Assembly: GCA_004794655.1 (NCBI GenBank)
Contig: SMMW01000576.1
Location: 1,873,501 to 1,937,500, forward strand
DNA: 64,000 bases
Direction of reading: 5' to 3'
Source: Marisa cornuarietis
Lineage: Eukaryota; Mollusca; Gastropoda; Architaenioglossa; Ampullariidae
The position numbers and the translations under genes are program-made. The notes under the pieces are model-generated. The model did no database searches. It saw nothing but the letters and a program-made list of their open reading frames with translations, and was not told the DNA's origin. Positions within the stretch are counted from its first letter, which is position 1, and every line of letters starts with the position of its first letter. Shown piece after piece: positions 1 through 12,494 of this stretch.

Positions 1-3000
1 GAGCTCTTTTCTTCATTTATAGTCATTTCCCTTTTTTAACTGATTAACGTCCAGCAGACATTTTGTTACATCGTCACTTGCTTGCTTTTTGTTGTTCTTG
101 GCGATGATTTCTGCCCCCGAGGCAGCTCTTTCTCGATGGCGTATATTTCACCCTCTCATCGATCTTCTTGCCGTTTGACTTCGTCCTTTAAGTGAAACAA
201 GATCTGAGTTCCTTCGATTAAATGTCACTGCTTGTAGACACAGACCGGTGGGAAAATGCAGTAGTCTAAGAAACATTGGCTGGTAAACTCCTTGAGTGCA
301 AACAAAGAAACATTTCAAGAATTCCTACGAAGCCACCGCATTCTACATATAAACGTCCCCAAAACACTCACACACCAGAAAGTCACGTGAACCTGTCGTG
401 ACCGATGTCATGGCGTAAACGTGTCAAAAGCAAGTTAAATGTTAAATCATATCATTTTAAATCATATCTATTCAACTGGAGAAAAAGAAACAATGTCGAT
501 ATGAGCATGCTCTCTATGAGTGTGAATATGCGCTATAAAAATCTTCACTATTATTATTATTATATGACCAAACCATTAAGGGTGTTAACACAAGCAGGCG
601 CTAAAATCAGAAACGAGTGAAGAAGAAAAAAAAAACAGCAAAATGAAGAAAGAAGACTTGTGCTCTTGAAAATCTGTGCATTTCTTATGCACAAATTCGG
701 CGACCATATCCAAATGTCAAATACTGTTATTACAAACATGCACTATAATCGTGACGAAGATATTGAAGCATCCATCAGTGTATAAAGGGGACGAGAGGCT
801 TAATATCCAACATCTGGTGAACATTTCTTACCCTTGAATTTAGAAAGACATGAGAAAAATAATAAAACAAAGTACACAAAACATTCGAAGTTTATATCTT
901 TTTCAATAAAGTTTAGTAATTAGTGAGGAATAAAAAACATCATTTGTTCGAAAACAGCGTTTAGTATCAACTGTCAGCTACAGGAGCGTTGCTGTAAGTG
1001 TTAAAGGTCAGCAGACATTATTACATTTAATACAAAAAGTGTAAAGACATCAAAAAATTTTAATAGCCTTTAGCAGACGACTTTTTGTCCGCTTGCAAAA
1101 TATCTAAGTTACAAAAATGAACTTCACAGATTGTCACAGGTCTTGCTTTGAAGGGAAACATTCATTAGTCAAATTTCTATGTACAGAGCGAAGGCTACAA
1201 AACAGAAATTTGCTTCTCTGTTCAAAACCGAACCCAGTACAACAGAACTCTGTTCCGTTTCTCTTTTTAAGCCCCAAGAAATCTCTCTCATTTGAAAATC
1301 AACACCCTATGGTTGCCCCATGTCACTATTGCTATTTCAGTGACATTTCATAGTCACCTATTAAGAAAAGGTCTCTTTGGAATCGCAGATATCTATTATT
1401 TCAGCATCTGGCACGTTTGTGCATTCATACGATAGCCAAATCCCCTGAATGTTTGCGCGTCTAAATGGCCAGTGACAGTTCTTTTCACAGTCGACATATT
1501 GTCCACAACGCATAAAGGACTTTTGAGAATGGCAGGCTCTTTGCCAGGCTGGTCAGCACTTCTCTTCGTCGTCAGTATGAATGGCGAGGGTTTGTGTGGT
1601 TATTCCTACCTTGTCCCCTTTCTTTTTTACTTTTACCTTCAAGAACGACAGAGCTAATGTCAAAGGTCAGCGAGGCGCTTCAGCTACTTATCCGCTGTTA
1701 GAAAGACAACAGTCAAAAAGGCAGAGGCTCAGCCTGGACCGGGTATAGTAGCGGCGAGCTTTTGACTGGGTGCACACATACACACACATACACAACTCTT
1801 CTGTCGTAGCTTCCCTGACACGCCAGGTGAAACATCTCTCTCGAGTGGCCAGGGGAAGATTTTCATTTGTAACCCCAACCAGACGTAGTACCGATGACTA
1901 TCTGTTCCGAAGCTAAGACCTTATTGGTCGGACAGCAGTGCAGTTCAAAGGTCACATATACTTCAGCTACCAACATATCTTTTTTAGTTTCCGGTGTTTG
2001 TCCCCTCCAACCACCACCACACACCTATGGCTTATGTCTTCTGATGTGTGTGTGCACACTTTTATACATATAAAGTCCTAAAAATGTTTCCCTACTGAAA
2101 CGATGGACATCACAGCCGCATGCAGTCATGGCGATGACAGCGAGGGGGAAGGGTGTCAATAATATTTATAAATAATATTTCAGAAACAAATTACAAAGAC
2201 CAATAAAACTAGTTATGTAGCCGGATAATTTGAATGTGCAATGGCAGAACTGTCACGTGACCTGCAGCTTTTCGTGTAATGAAGTTAGAAGGTGATGCAC
2301 GCACAATTCTTTCTATGTGTATGAGTGCGTGCTAGGGAGATTCTGCGTGCGCGCATGCGTGTATGTGGGCCGTGTGTAAACCCCGTTAATGAACCATGCA
2401 TTTTAGATTTAAAAAAACCGATAATATCGAGCAATGATATACACAGGACATTTCGTGAACGACCATTTCTTCGCTGCAACGGAATGGAAAAGCAGGTAAG
2501 GAAGGAAGATAAGGGAGCGGGGAAAAAGGAAAGAAGAAGAGGGAAGGAGAGATGGATGAGCAGAGAACTCAAAACTTTTACAATGAAAAGAAAAGAAATT
2601 ATCTCTGACAGGAAGATAGAGGTAAGGAAATTGCGACTGGGACCAGCAAAGACTGTCAGTGCCATTATTTGCTGATTAGCACAGCTTAAGCAGGTGCCAT
2701 TGACGTGTCAACGGACCAGAAAGGAAAAAAAGTCTTTAGGAACAGAGAGAGGAGAGTTTACAAAAAAGGAACAGTGGAACTGGAAGAAATCTTTAGCTTG
2801 GAGTGGGAAGTAAACTTCGTGTAAGAAGAAGAAAGCCTGTAGCCTCTCGGCCCCCACTGTTATTAATGGGAGACAAAATGACACAAATATTTGAATATGC
2901 AGATTTACATGTGTGTGTGGGGGGGGGGGGGGCGCACGTGCTCTCTCGCTCGTGTGTAGTGTATGCTTGCCTTTGTGTATGAAGGAGGTAGGGGTAGGTG

Positions 3001-4009
3001 CTTCTATGTGTACGTCACTTTTGTCATGTGAATGGAAAGAAAGACTCAAGAAAGGAAGGAATGGAAAAGGACAAGTACTGTACTATGCAGCCGCTGTTTC
3101 CGGGAGGCAGGGCAATGTACATATTTCAAGTCGGACAGCCAGCCAGCCAGCACATCAATTGAAAGGAAGTGATTTGGATTAACTAGATTCCGCATAGACT
3201 GAGATTTCACCTTCAGGGCGCAGTGTCTTTTAAACGACTCAGGAAAAGTGTCTCGTGTTAGGAATCTATTCACTACCGCAAAAAAACTAATTTTTTTTTT
3301 TTGGGGGGGGGGTTCGTCGGCTGGATTTTGAACCAAAGGCAATGCTCAGTATGCCTCCTCCCCAAACCACGACCTTCTTCCAAACGAAAACAAAACTCCT
3401 ACCTTAAAATGGAAGGGATAAAGGGTTAAAGTAGGGCGGTGATGACATTGCTCTGCAACACTAATCACTAACCGTAGGTTTTACAATTTTCAAGTGCGCG
3501 ACCTCGAATGGCGTCAGTACTCCCCGCGTTTTAGGAGAGAATCATCTGTCATGAATTTACTGCACACCCCTTTCGTCTCTCCCCTATTTTGCTGTATATA
3601 CAAAAAAAACTCTGAAAGTAAATTCTTTCAGTCAAATCTCCATCCTGTTTGTAAAACTCACTCCACCGTCCCTGCTTGAGAATTCATACAGTTTCACCTG
3701 CTTCTTGAACACGACAATCTGAGTGATATTTATTCATGTGACTAGAATACACTCCTAGATTTTCTGGACTCGCTACTTAGAAACAACAGAATTCTCCAGT
3801 TAAGGAAAGTAATTTTCCTCTTCTTTACTAGTGGCAGGTGAGAATGCCGATGTTTGAAGGGTTATATCTTGTAAATTAAGCATAAACTCGTGTTGCCCTT
3901 TAAAATACGTTCGCCTAACAATGAGTGATTCACAAGACACTCCGTTCGTAGAATGTCAAGACAGACCAGCTAAGCTCCACTGTTCCTTTATTAAGAAAAG
4001 TGTTTCTAC
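1..4009. other. Unannotated region, no gene recognised
   Basis: I see no coding region that I can support here. The stretch holds short CA-rich runs near 1770-1796, a G14 homopolymer at 2919-2932 and a T-run followed by a G10 tract at 3290-3312. A purine-rich stretch lies at about 2500-2640, where frames are open on both strands only because the sequence is low in complexity. TCACGTGA palindromes lie at 383-390 and 2253-2260. Confidence 0.6.
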
Positions 4010-4016
4010 GTATGGT

Positions 4017-4340
4017 CCTTTCAGTGAGACAATTATGACAAGTACAGTCTGTCTGTAAAACACTTACACGGTCCCCCCCCCCCACAAAGACTAGTGCAGT
4101 CCCTCACTGCGACAGCAGGCTGTCAATGAAACACTTAAAGGTTCACCCAGTACAAAAAAGCAGTCCCTCATAGAGACAGTTACAGTCTCTTACTGAGACA
4201 ATTATGATACCCCACTAAGAGAAGCACCGTCTGTCCAAGAGACACTTTCACGGTTCCCCTAGTGAGAAAAGTACAGTCCCTCATAAAACAAGTACAGTGA
4301 TTCAGTAAGATAGGTACAGTACCTCACTACATACGCTTCG
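4017..4340. repeat. Degenerate minisatellite, unit about 20-25 bp
   Basis: Units built around AGTACAGTCCCTCACTGAGA recur with strong divergence, for example at about 4040, 4093, 4160, 4270 and 4310. A further isolated relative (AGTGTAGTCTCTCACCGAG) occurs near 4499-4518. Unit length varies and a C11 tract at 4073-4083 interrupts the array. It looks like an old, decayed tandem array, and no coding function is suggested. Confidence 0.7.
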
Positions 4341-5235
4341 TAACGGACAAATCTGTACAAATATGGACGAATGTTTGACCAACATTTGACAAAACTTTTA
4401 TATAGCCTACAATTGTAAAGCTTAACCTACAATTGTAAAAACTTTGCCAAACGTGAAACATCCGTCCATATCTTTCCGGCTTAAAATGCGTTTAGACAAG
4501 TGTAGTCTCTCACCGAGCCAAGTTGGGGTTAAAGGTTACAGGTCCTATACAGTGTAACTGTCGTGTCACTGAAGCACACATGTTTCATTCAATATGATAG
4601 CAAGACCTCAAAAGGATAAATATATCCCCCAAAAAACCCTCTCTGGGTCGACAGCGCTGCATGACGGAACACGACATACGCCCAACACTCTTCCCGAAGC
4701 ACTTTCTCGATGCAATGCCTTCAGTCAGAAGAGTACGGCCATAGCCCTGTCGTTGCAAATCAAAGGTCGTGAAAGAAGAACTCTACACATGGAAGGTGCT
4801 GCGAGCTTTTAACCCAAACTCACTCTGGTAATGAACAAAGAACCATGACTACCTGTACTAAAGGACGTGTGAGTGAGAACGGCCTCTTATGGGATCAAAT
4901 TTGAATGGGGGACACTATCTCGAGAGTCGGAAAGCCAGGCAGACAGACAAGCGGGCAGGCAAGCACACAGACAGATTAGCCACACATATTGTCAGTCAGA
5001 CATATGGCCTGCTGGCGGGCTGCCTGGCATAAAGAGAGGCAGAATGAACAGAGAGTGCCAATGTGTCTGGCAGTTTTCCTTTGATCCGTTGGGCACACAT
5101 AATGACCGTCACTAAAGTGAAAGAGATCAGGTTCCAGAGTTGACTCCATTTCAGTGGGGGAGAACACATGCTTAAATCTCTGTTTGTTCAATGTCTCGTT
5201 AACTTTCTACTTTGTCTGAGACTTCAAAATTCCGG
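4341..5235. other. Unannotated region
   Basis: No gene is recognised. A small tandem duplication of CCTACAATTGTAAA is visible at about 4406-4440. A run of CAGACAGACAAGCGGGC-like units occurs at 4935-4975. The short open frames here show no recognisable domain. Confidence 0.5.
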
Positions 5236-5279
5236 GATGATGATGATGATGATGATGAGGCGGTGGTGGTGGTGGTGGT
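5236..5279. repeat. (GAT)n / (GGT)n trinucleotide microsatellite
   Basis: About seven GAT units are followed directly by about six GGT units. Any frame through it reads as runs of Asp or Val/Gly, so open frames across it are uninformative. Confidence 0.9.
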
Positions 5280-5299
5280 TATAATTATTAAAAAGGAGG

Positions 5300-7200
5300 G
5301 TGAGCCTTACCCGACATTGGCCAATGTATGGCGCCGATTCCTGTTCCTACTCATGAAGCGGGCGACCTGGAGGTCCGCTATGGTACCCTGCTCTGCTTGC
5401 ATCTTCACAAACCGTGCTCAGGTATCCTGGTTCCTCGAAACGCTGTCGAGTAACTTGTTCCCACAAAGGTACGTGCACGCGCCGACAGCGTCGGTCAGAC
5501 AGCGTGACAGCTGAGTCAAGCAGCCGTGACAGTTGGGTGCAACTGCGAGAAAAGTTTGCTGCAGCCACACAGCATTAAGCCAGCTTCTGCTGATCCGAAC
5601 ATGCGCGCGCACACACACACACACAAACAGTGACCGACTGAATGCAGGCGACTTACAGTCAAAACAGACGGAGGAGCCACTGCTATCACTACGACCCGCT
5701 GATCAGCGAGGTGCTCGGCGTTACACTCATAGAAGTCCTCGTGCACTCTCGTCAGGTAAACATCACACCTGTAAGTGGAGCAACTGCTCGTCTCCAATAA
5801 GGATCCTCGCGATGTTTTTCCTCCCTCAGGATGACGTCACGTTGTGCGGCGCGGACACTCGACTCGTCGACCTAGTCGTCAAAGTTTTCCTCGTTGATAA
5901 TCCAACCCCCCGCTGGCTGGCTGCGAAGGAATCTCTTGAGGCCAAGGCTAACTGCACGCCTGAACTCCCGCGCGCCACACCGCGAAAACTTGCGGGAGCG
6001 ACGACCAGGTTTGTGGGTCGTCTGCAGACAGACAGACGCACGCACAGACACCCCCCGCTCCGACTCGAGGGAGAGAAGAGGGGCGAGTGGTAGTGGGGGG
6101 GGAAAGAGGGGAGGGATTTCAACTCTAGCCAGATCCCGGTTCACGCACAGTCTTTCTCGGTAGAGCCAGCCACACACAGACACAGGAAGCGTGCCGCTGC
6201 CGCTCCGCGCTCCTCCGTTCGTTGATCCGGCAAAATCTAAACGTCACGAGATCTCGTTCTGGTCTCGTTGAGCTCAAACCGTCCACGTGTTCATCAGTCG
6301 TAGGTTATCAATTGTTCAGCAAGTTAATCGCAATGCACTTTTTTCACATTTCACGACACTTCTTCCAAAAATAGGAATTTCGGGGTTACAATCAATAATG
6401 TTCTTCAGGTTTTTTTTCCTCCAAAAATTTCCCCGTCGCACTGTGAACAGGGAGAAACTTTGATCGACGACGATGACGCTTACGACGAATTATGTACTCC
6501 TTGTATTTTCAAACAGAAGAGAGACGGGCGAAATGTTATCCAAACTTCCAGGAAGCGAGTTCCTTATTCAGCAGCTGTCTCGATGATCCGCGACACCTCG
6601 AGGTCTTCTGGGCCGCCAGGGGGCGCGGTTTGCATGGCTTTGTAATCTAATTCCGAGATGGGAGAAGTCGTAGCTGGGCTGATCCGAGGCAGCGACAGGA
6701 CGGTCCCCACCCCCTTTTCTCAAGAAAGTCCCACGAGCGTGGATGTGCAGGCACTGCTACGATCGTCCTTTCGCATGCACACTCGCTGAACGCATAACGC
6801 TCAGGAGCTGAGGTCAAAGGTTGCCTTCCGGGTACAGCTGGCACCGTCGACACAGCGATTACCTGCGGGTGTGACGGCGTGTACGTATGTTTACGTGAGC
6901 AAGATCAAAAGATAAATGCGCCGCCAGTTGCAAATGGCGGGCGTGCTAATTACTGGTGAGAAACATGCCTTCCCTTCCCGGACTCTCCCACCCAGCCTCC
7001 CGACGCTTGCGTTCTGCGAGTCGCTGCGCCACCGCGGCTGGGCACGCTAACTGCGACGTTGACATTCCCACAGCAGGCCGGGAATTCACCCGCGCACCGT
7101 CGAGCGAGAGAAAGAATGAGACGGGGCCCGACTTCCTTTTGGAGCGCACGCACGCACACACGCACGGAGGGAAAAAAGTGTGACGTTTTATTGCTGCACT
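5300..7200. other. CpG-rich island-like block, possible promoter or first-exon region
   Basis: The block is visibly richer in GC and CpG than the rest of the window. In 5821-6060 I counted about 24 CpG dinucleotides in 240 bp, close to or above the number expected from base content, and similar density recurs at about 6590-7180. It contains an exact TGACGTCA at 5832-5839 and restriction-site-like CG palindromes. Frames are open on both strands, including the longest frame in the window (5533-6093, 186 codons). This is expected in GC-rich DNA, and the translations show no domain I recognise, only low-complexity Thr/Arg/His runs from CA/CG repeats. In molluscs CpG-rich islands often mark promoters, so a transcription start is plausible but unproven. 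Confidence 0.45.
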
Positions 7201-9112
7201 GAGGTTACAACACGAAGCGGAACAAAACTCGCGAGTTGATTAATGCGCGAAGGGGTACAGATGAAATGTCACTAAACGTAAATTTAGCACCAAAAAAAGA
7301 AAAAAAAAAGAGGTTAAGACCGTTAAGACCTGAGTAAAGTGCGCGCGCAGTTTCTCGTTTGCTCACCTCTCTCCCTCCCACACACACACACACACATGTA
7401 TACTCCCATGTACGATTTGTAATGAGCTATACATAGTTTAAGATGAGTTTCGATTATTTTGTAGGGAGCTGAAGAGTAGCTGTTATTGTCATATTATACA
7501 AGCTATGTAAATTTCTCACTGACCGAATTGTTGCCATGAAATAATGAAATATGCTTGTCTCTCACCCACTCAACCCTCGCGCGCACACAGACACACACAT
7601 CGCTCGATCACAACTCCACCTACTGCAGAAATAGAGAGAGAGAGAAAGCAACTTTCTTTGCCGGGAAAACCAGTTCTCCAGTACTGTTATAGGACGCGAT
7701 TCGCTGATGGCCTTTGAAGCGTCTGAGCACTCGACATTTTCTCCTCAGCTCGAAAGACGCTTATCTGCGCTCTCGGGCCCCCCGATAACTGCCAGCACTG
7801 TCAAAATCTTCCCGAATGATCGTTCTGTGTTTTCTGAGGTGCATGCGAAGTTTAATGGCCTGGGGGCAAACCTTACGAGCTTCAAAGGAAGCGCATGGAA
7901 AACCAATACACCCGAACACCCGAGATGGAAAGCATGTCTTTCCGGACCTGCAGACATCCCAAGCGTGCCTTATCTTCTTCTGCGACCAATCTCTGTGCGA
8001 GAGGCTGGCACAGTCTGGGATAGAAAAAAGTCTTTGGGGAGTAGGGGGGGGCAGCATGGTAAACATGTTATCTTCAATACACAAGAGTTTCTTGCAACAT
8101 ATTAAAATCTGTTCGCGCATTGTGCACACACCTATTTTTGCCGTTGGAAAAAAAAGTAGGAAGCGAATCACCATGCCACTGCTTTTCACAGGCCCGACGT
8201 TTGCGAGTGTTTGAGATCTCAGAAGAAGAGAAGAGAAAATGTCATCAGACGTGGAATCGTGCAGTCGTGCACACGTCTACAGCGGCTAATGTAAATCTAT
8301 ACCTTCTTCAAAAATCTCTGACGCAAATCCACTCCAACATCGCATGCGCTAACGTCGGTTGTGGAAACAGTAGGGAAGGTGATGGTGGTAGTGATGGTGG
8401 TGCTGGTGGAGTGGGTGGTGGTCTGTTGTTGGAATCGTGCTTTGCTTACACTAACAACGGAGGAGAGGGGGGCGGGAGGGAGGAAACGATGTTTGGTCAT
8501 GTTTGGTGCGGAAGCGCTCCTAACCTCGTTCGGTCAGTGCACGCGACAAGATCGAAGTGTGACGTGTAGGGGCGGCTTGCAGCGTACCAGCTCTCGTGCT
8601 GTCGAGCGTAGAGGCCGCCTGTAGTGGGCGGGTGACCAGAAAGGCATTCGCTAACAGGCCGTGACCACTCCTGGCCCGCTCGTGCACACACGTGACAGAC
8701 GCCATCGCACTAAGTAATAGCGATGTATTTTTTGTTTGATGCGTCTGCTCGCCTGATCTGTAAATTTCGAATGAAGTATGACGTGAGACGGATGGATATT
8801 TGTTGATAGTAATAAATAAATAAATAAACGTGAAGATAGTCTCGTGACTTTAACTCGGGTCCAAATTTTGCTTTACCTTCTCTAACTCTCAGCAGAGTCA
8901 AGTATCCATTCCATTACTGGTCAGCTGGGGCGACGGGGGGGGGGAGGTTAAGTACGTTGCGCCACCCGTGGTAACGCAACGGTGTGTGTACACGAAATCT
9001 CTGGCACTACACTTTTTACTCCCTCTTTCTCTCTCTCATCTTGTTCTAAAAATATTTAAAACTTAACAAATTCAAACATCGATATCCGTCTCCTCGTTAT
9101 TTCCTTTTTTGT
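7201..9112. other. Unannotated region
   Basis: No gene is recognised. Contents are a (CA)n run at 7380-7397, a GGT/GTGG-rich stretch at about 8377-8425, a (TAAA)n run at about 8806-8827 and a G-tract at about 8934-8945. Overlapping frames of 130-150 codons at 7700-8570 are open on both strands, resemble no known family and include Gly-rich low-complexity sequence. I do not call them genes. Confidence 0.5.
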
Positions 9113-9140
9113 CTTTCTTCCTCTCTCTCTCTCTCTCTCT
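9113..9140. repeat. (CT)n microsatellite
   Basis: A pyrimidine-rich run grades into about ten uninterrupted CT units. Confidence 0.85.
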
Positions 9141-9920
9141 ATCGCACACACACGATCGCGCGGGCACAAAACTGATTTCCGACTGTCACAAAGGATTAAT
9201 TAAGCAATAAAGAAGCTATAAACAAGACACGGAAAACAAGAATCGTTCCGGCTGCCTACAATATTCCCGTAATCAACCTTTACAAGCAGGAAGAAGCTTT
9301 GTACAAACTCTGGTCCTTACCTCAACATCGCAGCTTTGCACTGTTGCCTCCCACTGAGTGGAACTTTATCTCTGAATGCTTTCGGATCTTAGTTCGCTTT
9401 GAAAAAGTCTTTGTCATTTCCACCGGTGGAAGGCTATGGAGATTCCAGGAACCTTTGTCGCACAAATAGAACCTTTCACACAAACCTCATCCACCTTCAG
9501 CGCATTCAGCGCTTACGAGACATTACGCTGACATTTAAAACACGGTAAATGATAGAGAATGTAATAATACCCTTCTTGAAATCGGAATCAAAAGGAAGGA
9601 ATACACCTGTACTCCAAATTCTATGCCCACGTGAAAAGAAGACAGGTGGGAGTGATGACGTCAACGTCACGTGAAAGACGACAAGATTCAGGACAGTGAA
9701 GGCGGTAACGAAGGTGCAAAGCTCTATCAACAGTCAGTAAGTGAGTCTAAAAAACATACTTATAACCTCACATGTACACTCATGTGGAACGTTCATTGCT
9801 CAATGAGGTTGCGACCAACAGAGCATCCACTATTTACCTGGATCTACGTAGGTGGATGACTAAGTTTTACTTTATTTTTAAATCCCTTTCATGCAGGTGA
9901 GCATTTGGTTCCGGAACAGA
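9141..9920. other. Unannotated region with clustered palindromes
   Basis: No gene is recognised. TGACGTCA (9656-9663) and TCACGTGA (9667-9674) lie within 19 bp of each other. On the minus strand a sequence resembling a splice donor (GAG then GTAAGG) lies at about 9315-9323, but the adjoining open frame meets a stop just before it, so I do not call an exon. Confidence 0.4.
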
Positions 9921-9924
9921 CGTG

Positions 9925-10075
9925 GCATCTGATGTATGGTGTGTGGTGTGATGTATGGTGTGCGTGGTGTAATGTGATGAATGGTGTTATGTACGGTGTG
10001 TGTGTGGTATCATGTACCGTGTCTGGAGTCATGTCTGGTGTGTGGTGTGATGGATGGTGTGCTGCGTGCACGCAC
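9925..10075. repeat. Minisatellite of TGATGTATGGTGTG-type units
   Basis: Units such as GATGTATGGTGTGTGGTG repeat about eight times with substitutions. Minus-strand translation gives a Thr/His/Pro-rich low-complexity peptide, which is an artefact of the repeat. Confidence 0.8.
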
Positions 10076-10345
10076 ACATAACCTAACATTGTTCTAGAGT
10101 TCTAGAGGCACAAAAACACTGCTTTTCAATAGAAATGTTTATAGAAACCAAATTCTGTTGAAAGAAAATCTGTGTATTTCTGTCTAGAAGTCGATCGATT
10201 GGGCAGATCAGCCGAGGTGCATGTACAGAGAACAGTGCCAGCACCTTGCGCCAACACTGGCGTATTAGATCACGTGACTGCAGCCAGCAATCCATTCGCT
10301 TTGCTACTCCGCGATCCTATCTAAGGTTTGCCGTGCACCGTCCAG
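10076..10345. other. Unannotated region
   Basis: I see nothing supportable here apart from one TCACGTGA palindrome at 10270-10277. Confidence 0.5.
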
Positions 10346-10353
10346 TTTGTAGT

Positions 10354-10770
10354 CAGCCCTGACGATGGGGGGGGGGGACAGGGGGGTCTGGTGTACCCGG
10401 GCCCGCGGGTGTGAAGGGGGCCCGGCCCTGGACAGTGGATATTTTTCTTTTTTTTAAAAGTAAATCTCCGAGGAAATAAAACAAATACAGTAACACGGCT
10501 GAAAATGCAGTCATTTTTCCTTATTTACTGACCACCGACGCGTACACAACTTTAAAATGTTCATCTCGTGCGCGAATGGTGTAAATCTTAGTTGGTTGCT
10601 GACTATATAACGGTTCTAAAGGTAATTAATGTAGATATTGCCAGTCTAATTATAATTTGTAAGCATACTACTATATAATGGGAAAATAATTCACGATTAC
10701 AGTCAATGGTTAATGCAAGGGGCCCAGAATGTCCACTGCCCCGGGCCCGTGTTGGCTCTCGGCGGCCCTG
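10354..10770. mobile_element. Non-autonomous hAT-type DNA transposon (MITE-like), 417 bp, with perfect 8 bp TSD
   Basis: The element is flanked by the identical octamer TTTGTAGT at 10346-10353 and 10771-10778. Its ends are imperfect inverted repeats: the left begins CAGCCCTGAC and the right, read inward on the minus strand, begins CAGGGCCGCC. Further inward both sides carry CCGGGCCCG and CAGTGGA(T/C)AT in inverted orientation. An 8 bp duplication and CAG...CTG termini are hallmarks of the hAT superfamily. The interior is AT-rich and has no transposase frame, so the copy must have been mobilised in trans. A G11 tract sits in the left arm (10367-10377). The exact TSD points to a real insertion with intact ends, although the arms have diverged. 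Confidence 0.82.
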
Positions 10771-10778
10771 TTTGTAGT

Positions 10779-11284
10779 ACACCATTTCAGAAAGAGAAAG
10801 GGGAGGGTGGATAAAGGTCGTGAAATGAGTGTTATAACTGCAAATAAAGGAGAGTATGTAGGTCATAGTTATAATGTGAAGTTCATAGCCACACACCCAC
10901 ATACTTCGGACCGTGATAGAGAGAGAGAGAATCACATAGGACACGTGTATCTATGTGTGCGTGTGTGTGTGTGTGTGTTTGCGCGCGCCCTTTGGTTTGT
11001 TTGTGTGTGTGAGAAAGAGAAAGCGCGCCATCTTCCTGTACGACTCTGGTGTACAGGTGAGACAGTAAACCCCTTCTACTGCAAACACGACCTCACTGCA
11101 AACATTCGGCACCTCTAGCCATTTACGTAATTGCGTGCTGTGAGAGGTAACAGTTTGCTGAGGACAGCGAGGCGGGAAAAGAATTTTGTGTGTGACTAGA
11201 ATATTGATGCAGTTCTTGCCTGACCTACACTTCGAATAGAAGCTAGACTCAGGCCGAACTAAAGCGAAACTCGGCTAGAGTTGT
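10779..11284. other. Unannotated region with GA/GT runs
   Basis: No gene is recognised. It contains a short (GA)n run at about 10918-10930 and a (GT)n run at about 10955-10978. The 129-codon open frame that crosses it is largely low-complexity Val/Cys from the GT run. Confidence 0.5.
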
Positions 11285-11463
11285 ATACAGAGAGAGCGCG
11301 AAGGAATCACGGAAAAGGTTTAACGGCGAGGGTGGGGGAATCTGTTCAAGAAATCAAGCAAGAGAGATGTAAAAGAGATAGGAAAGGTTAACGGGGGCAG
11401 ACGGTGCTAGAGAAAGCGAGCAAGAGAGATGTAGGAGAGATAGGGTGGGAGGGTTAACGAGGG
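11285..11463. repeat. Minisatellite, period about 64 bp, about 2.5 copies
   Basis: The segments around 11355-11395 and 11419-11458 both carry AAGAGAGATGTA, then GAGATAGG, then GGTTAACG(A/G)GGG. A weaker third copy (GAAGGAATCACGG ... GGTTTAACGGCGAGGG) precedes them at about 11297-11335. The period between the two best copies is about 64 bp. Confidence 0.75.
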
Positions 11464-12494
11464 AACACCGCGCTCGGCACGTGCAGCCATTGCCACCGAC
11501 GACAGACGGACGCAAGAGTCTCTCCTCCAACCGTGGCACCCCACCACTCCCCAAACCATCCAGCTGGCCGTCCAGACAAACCGTTACAGTCGTTCGCTTA
11601 CGTACGGCACGCTTAGCAAACAAGGGAGAACACTCGTCATCGCACTCAGCCCCAATCGAGGCTCAGATAAGATTATCGCGTCCACGTCATGTTCTCCAGT
11701 CTCTTTTCTACGAGCGTCCCACTCAGCGGAGTCCGCGTCGAAGGGATGGAGCTGTCAAACTACATCAAGAACGCGCTCGACGACCCGGCGAAGGGTGGGC
11801 GGGGTCAGCAAGTGTCTTCGGGGTAGGTCTTCATCTGTAATCAGGACGTTCTGATGCATCGCTTGCAATTGGCAACGGCGTAATTTTCAAAGTCTAATGG
11901 AGTCACGTAAGGGCGGGAAAAGCAGGAAAAGTCCATCTTATTTTTTTCTGTCTGTACCGTTCCCATGCCTCTGTCTCCGCGGTACTGTTGATCTGTCCTT
12001 TGTGCATGTTGATCCTCGCATATAGCAGTTTTCAAAACCTGCTTGTGCAAATATTCTTTGACAAAAGCTTTAGTCGTGTAGCAAGTCGAGGAAGCAAATC
12101 TGTCCCTGTTTTGCTTACTATTGTCTGTCTGTCTGTCTATGGTCATGTCTCTCTGTTCTAGGTATGTGCTGACTCTCAAATTAAACAGAAGCTAACTCTT
12201 TGCAGTTTGCTCGAACGTGCGTCAATACATCCTGAACGTTAAGGTTAAAAAATTAAAAAATCACACGAGCATCTGTTGTCAAATGTTAAAAAAAAAATAG
12301 TTCGTTCAAACATTCCAAGGAACACCTAAGATGACGGCTGTCTAGCCTTCCTGTGAGCACTTATTTACTGTACTGCTGTATCGTCTTACCCTTGGCTTAT
12401 TATTTTCTTTTAGGTTATTGGAAAGCTGGTAATAACTACAGTGTTTGTCCAGTCAGAATAAAATAAACTCTGAATGCTCGTAACCTGAAGGTTT
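11464..12494. other. GC-rich block (to about 11850), then AT-rich unannotated DNA
   Basis: From 11464 to about 11850 the sequence is GC- and CpG-rich with frames open on both strands. None matches a family I know. After 11850 it is ordinary AT-rich sequence with a short (CTGT)n run at about 12121-12138. Confidence 0.45.

Noticed and set aside
5533..6093. Longest open frame in the window, 186 codons, plus strand
   Set aside because: It lies in CpG-rich DNA where frames are open on several strands at once. The translation is low in complexity, has no recognisable domain and crosses a CA repeat.
9310..9420. Minus-strand exon ending at a GAG|GTAAGG donor
   Set aside because: The only long open frame reaching the donor hits a TGA immediately before it, and the peptide is too short for assignment.
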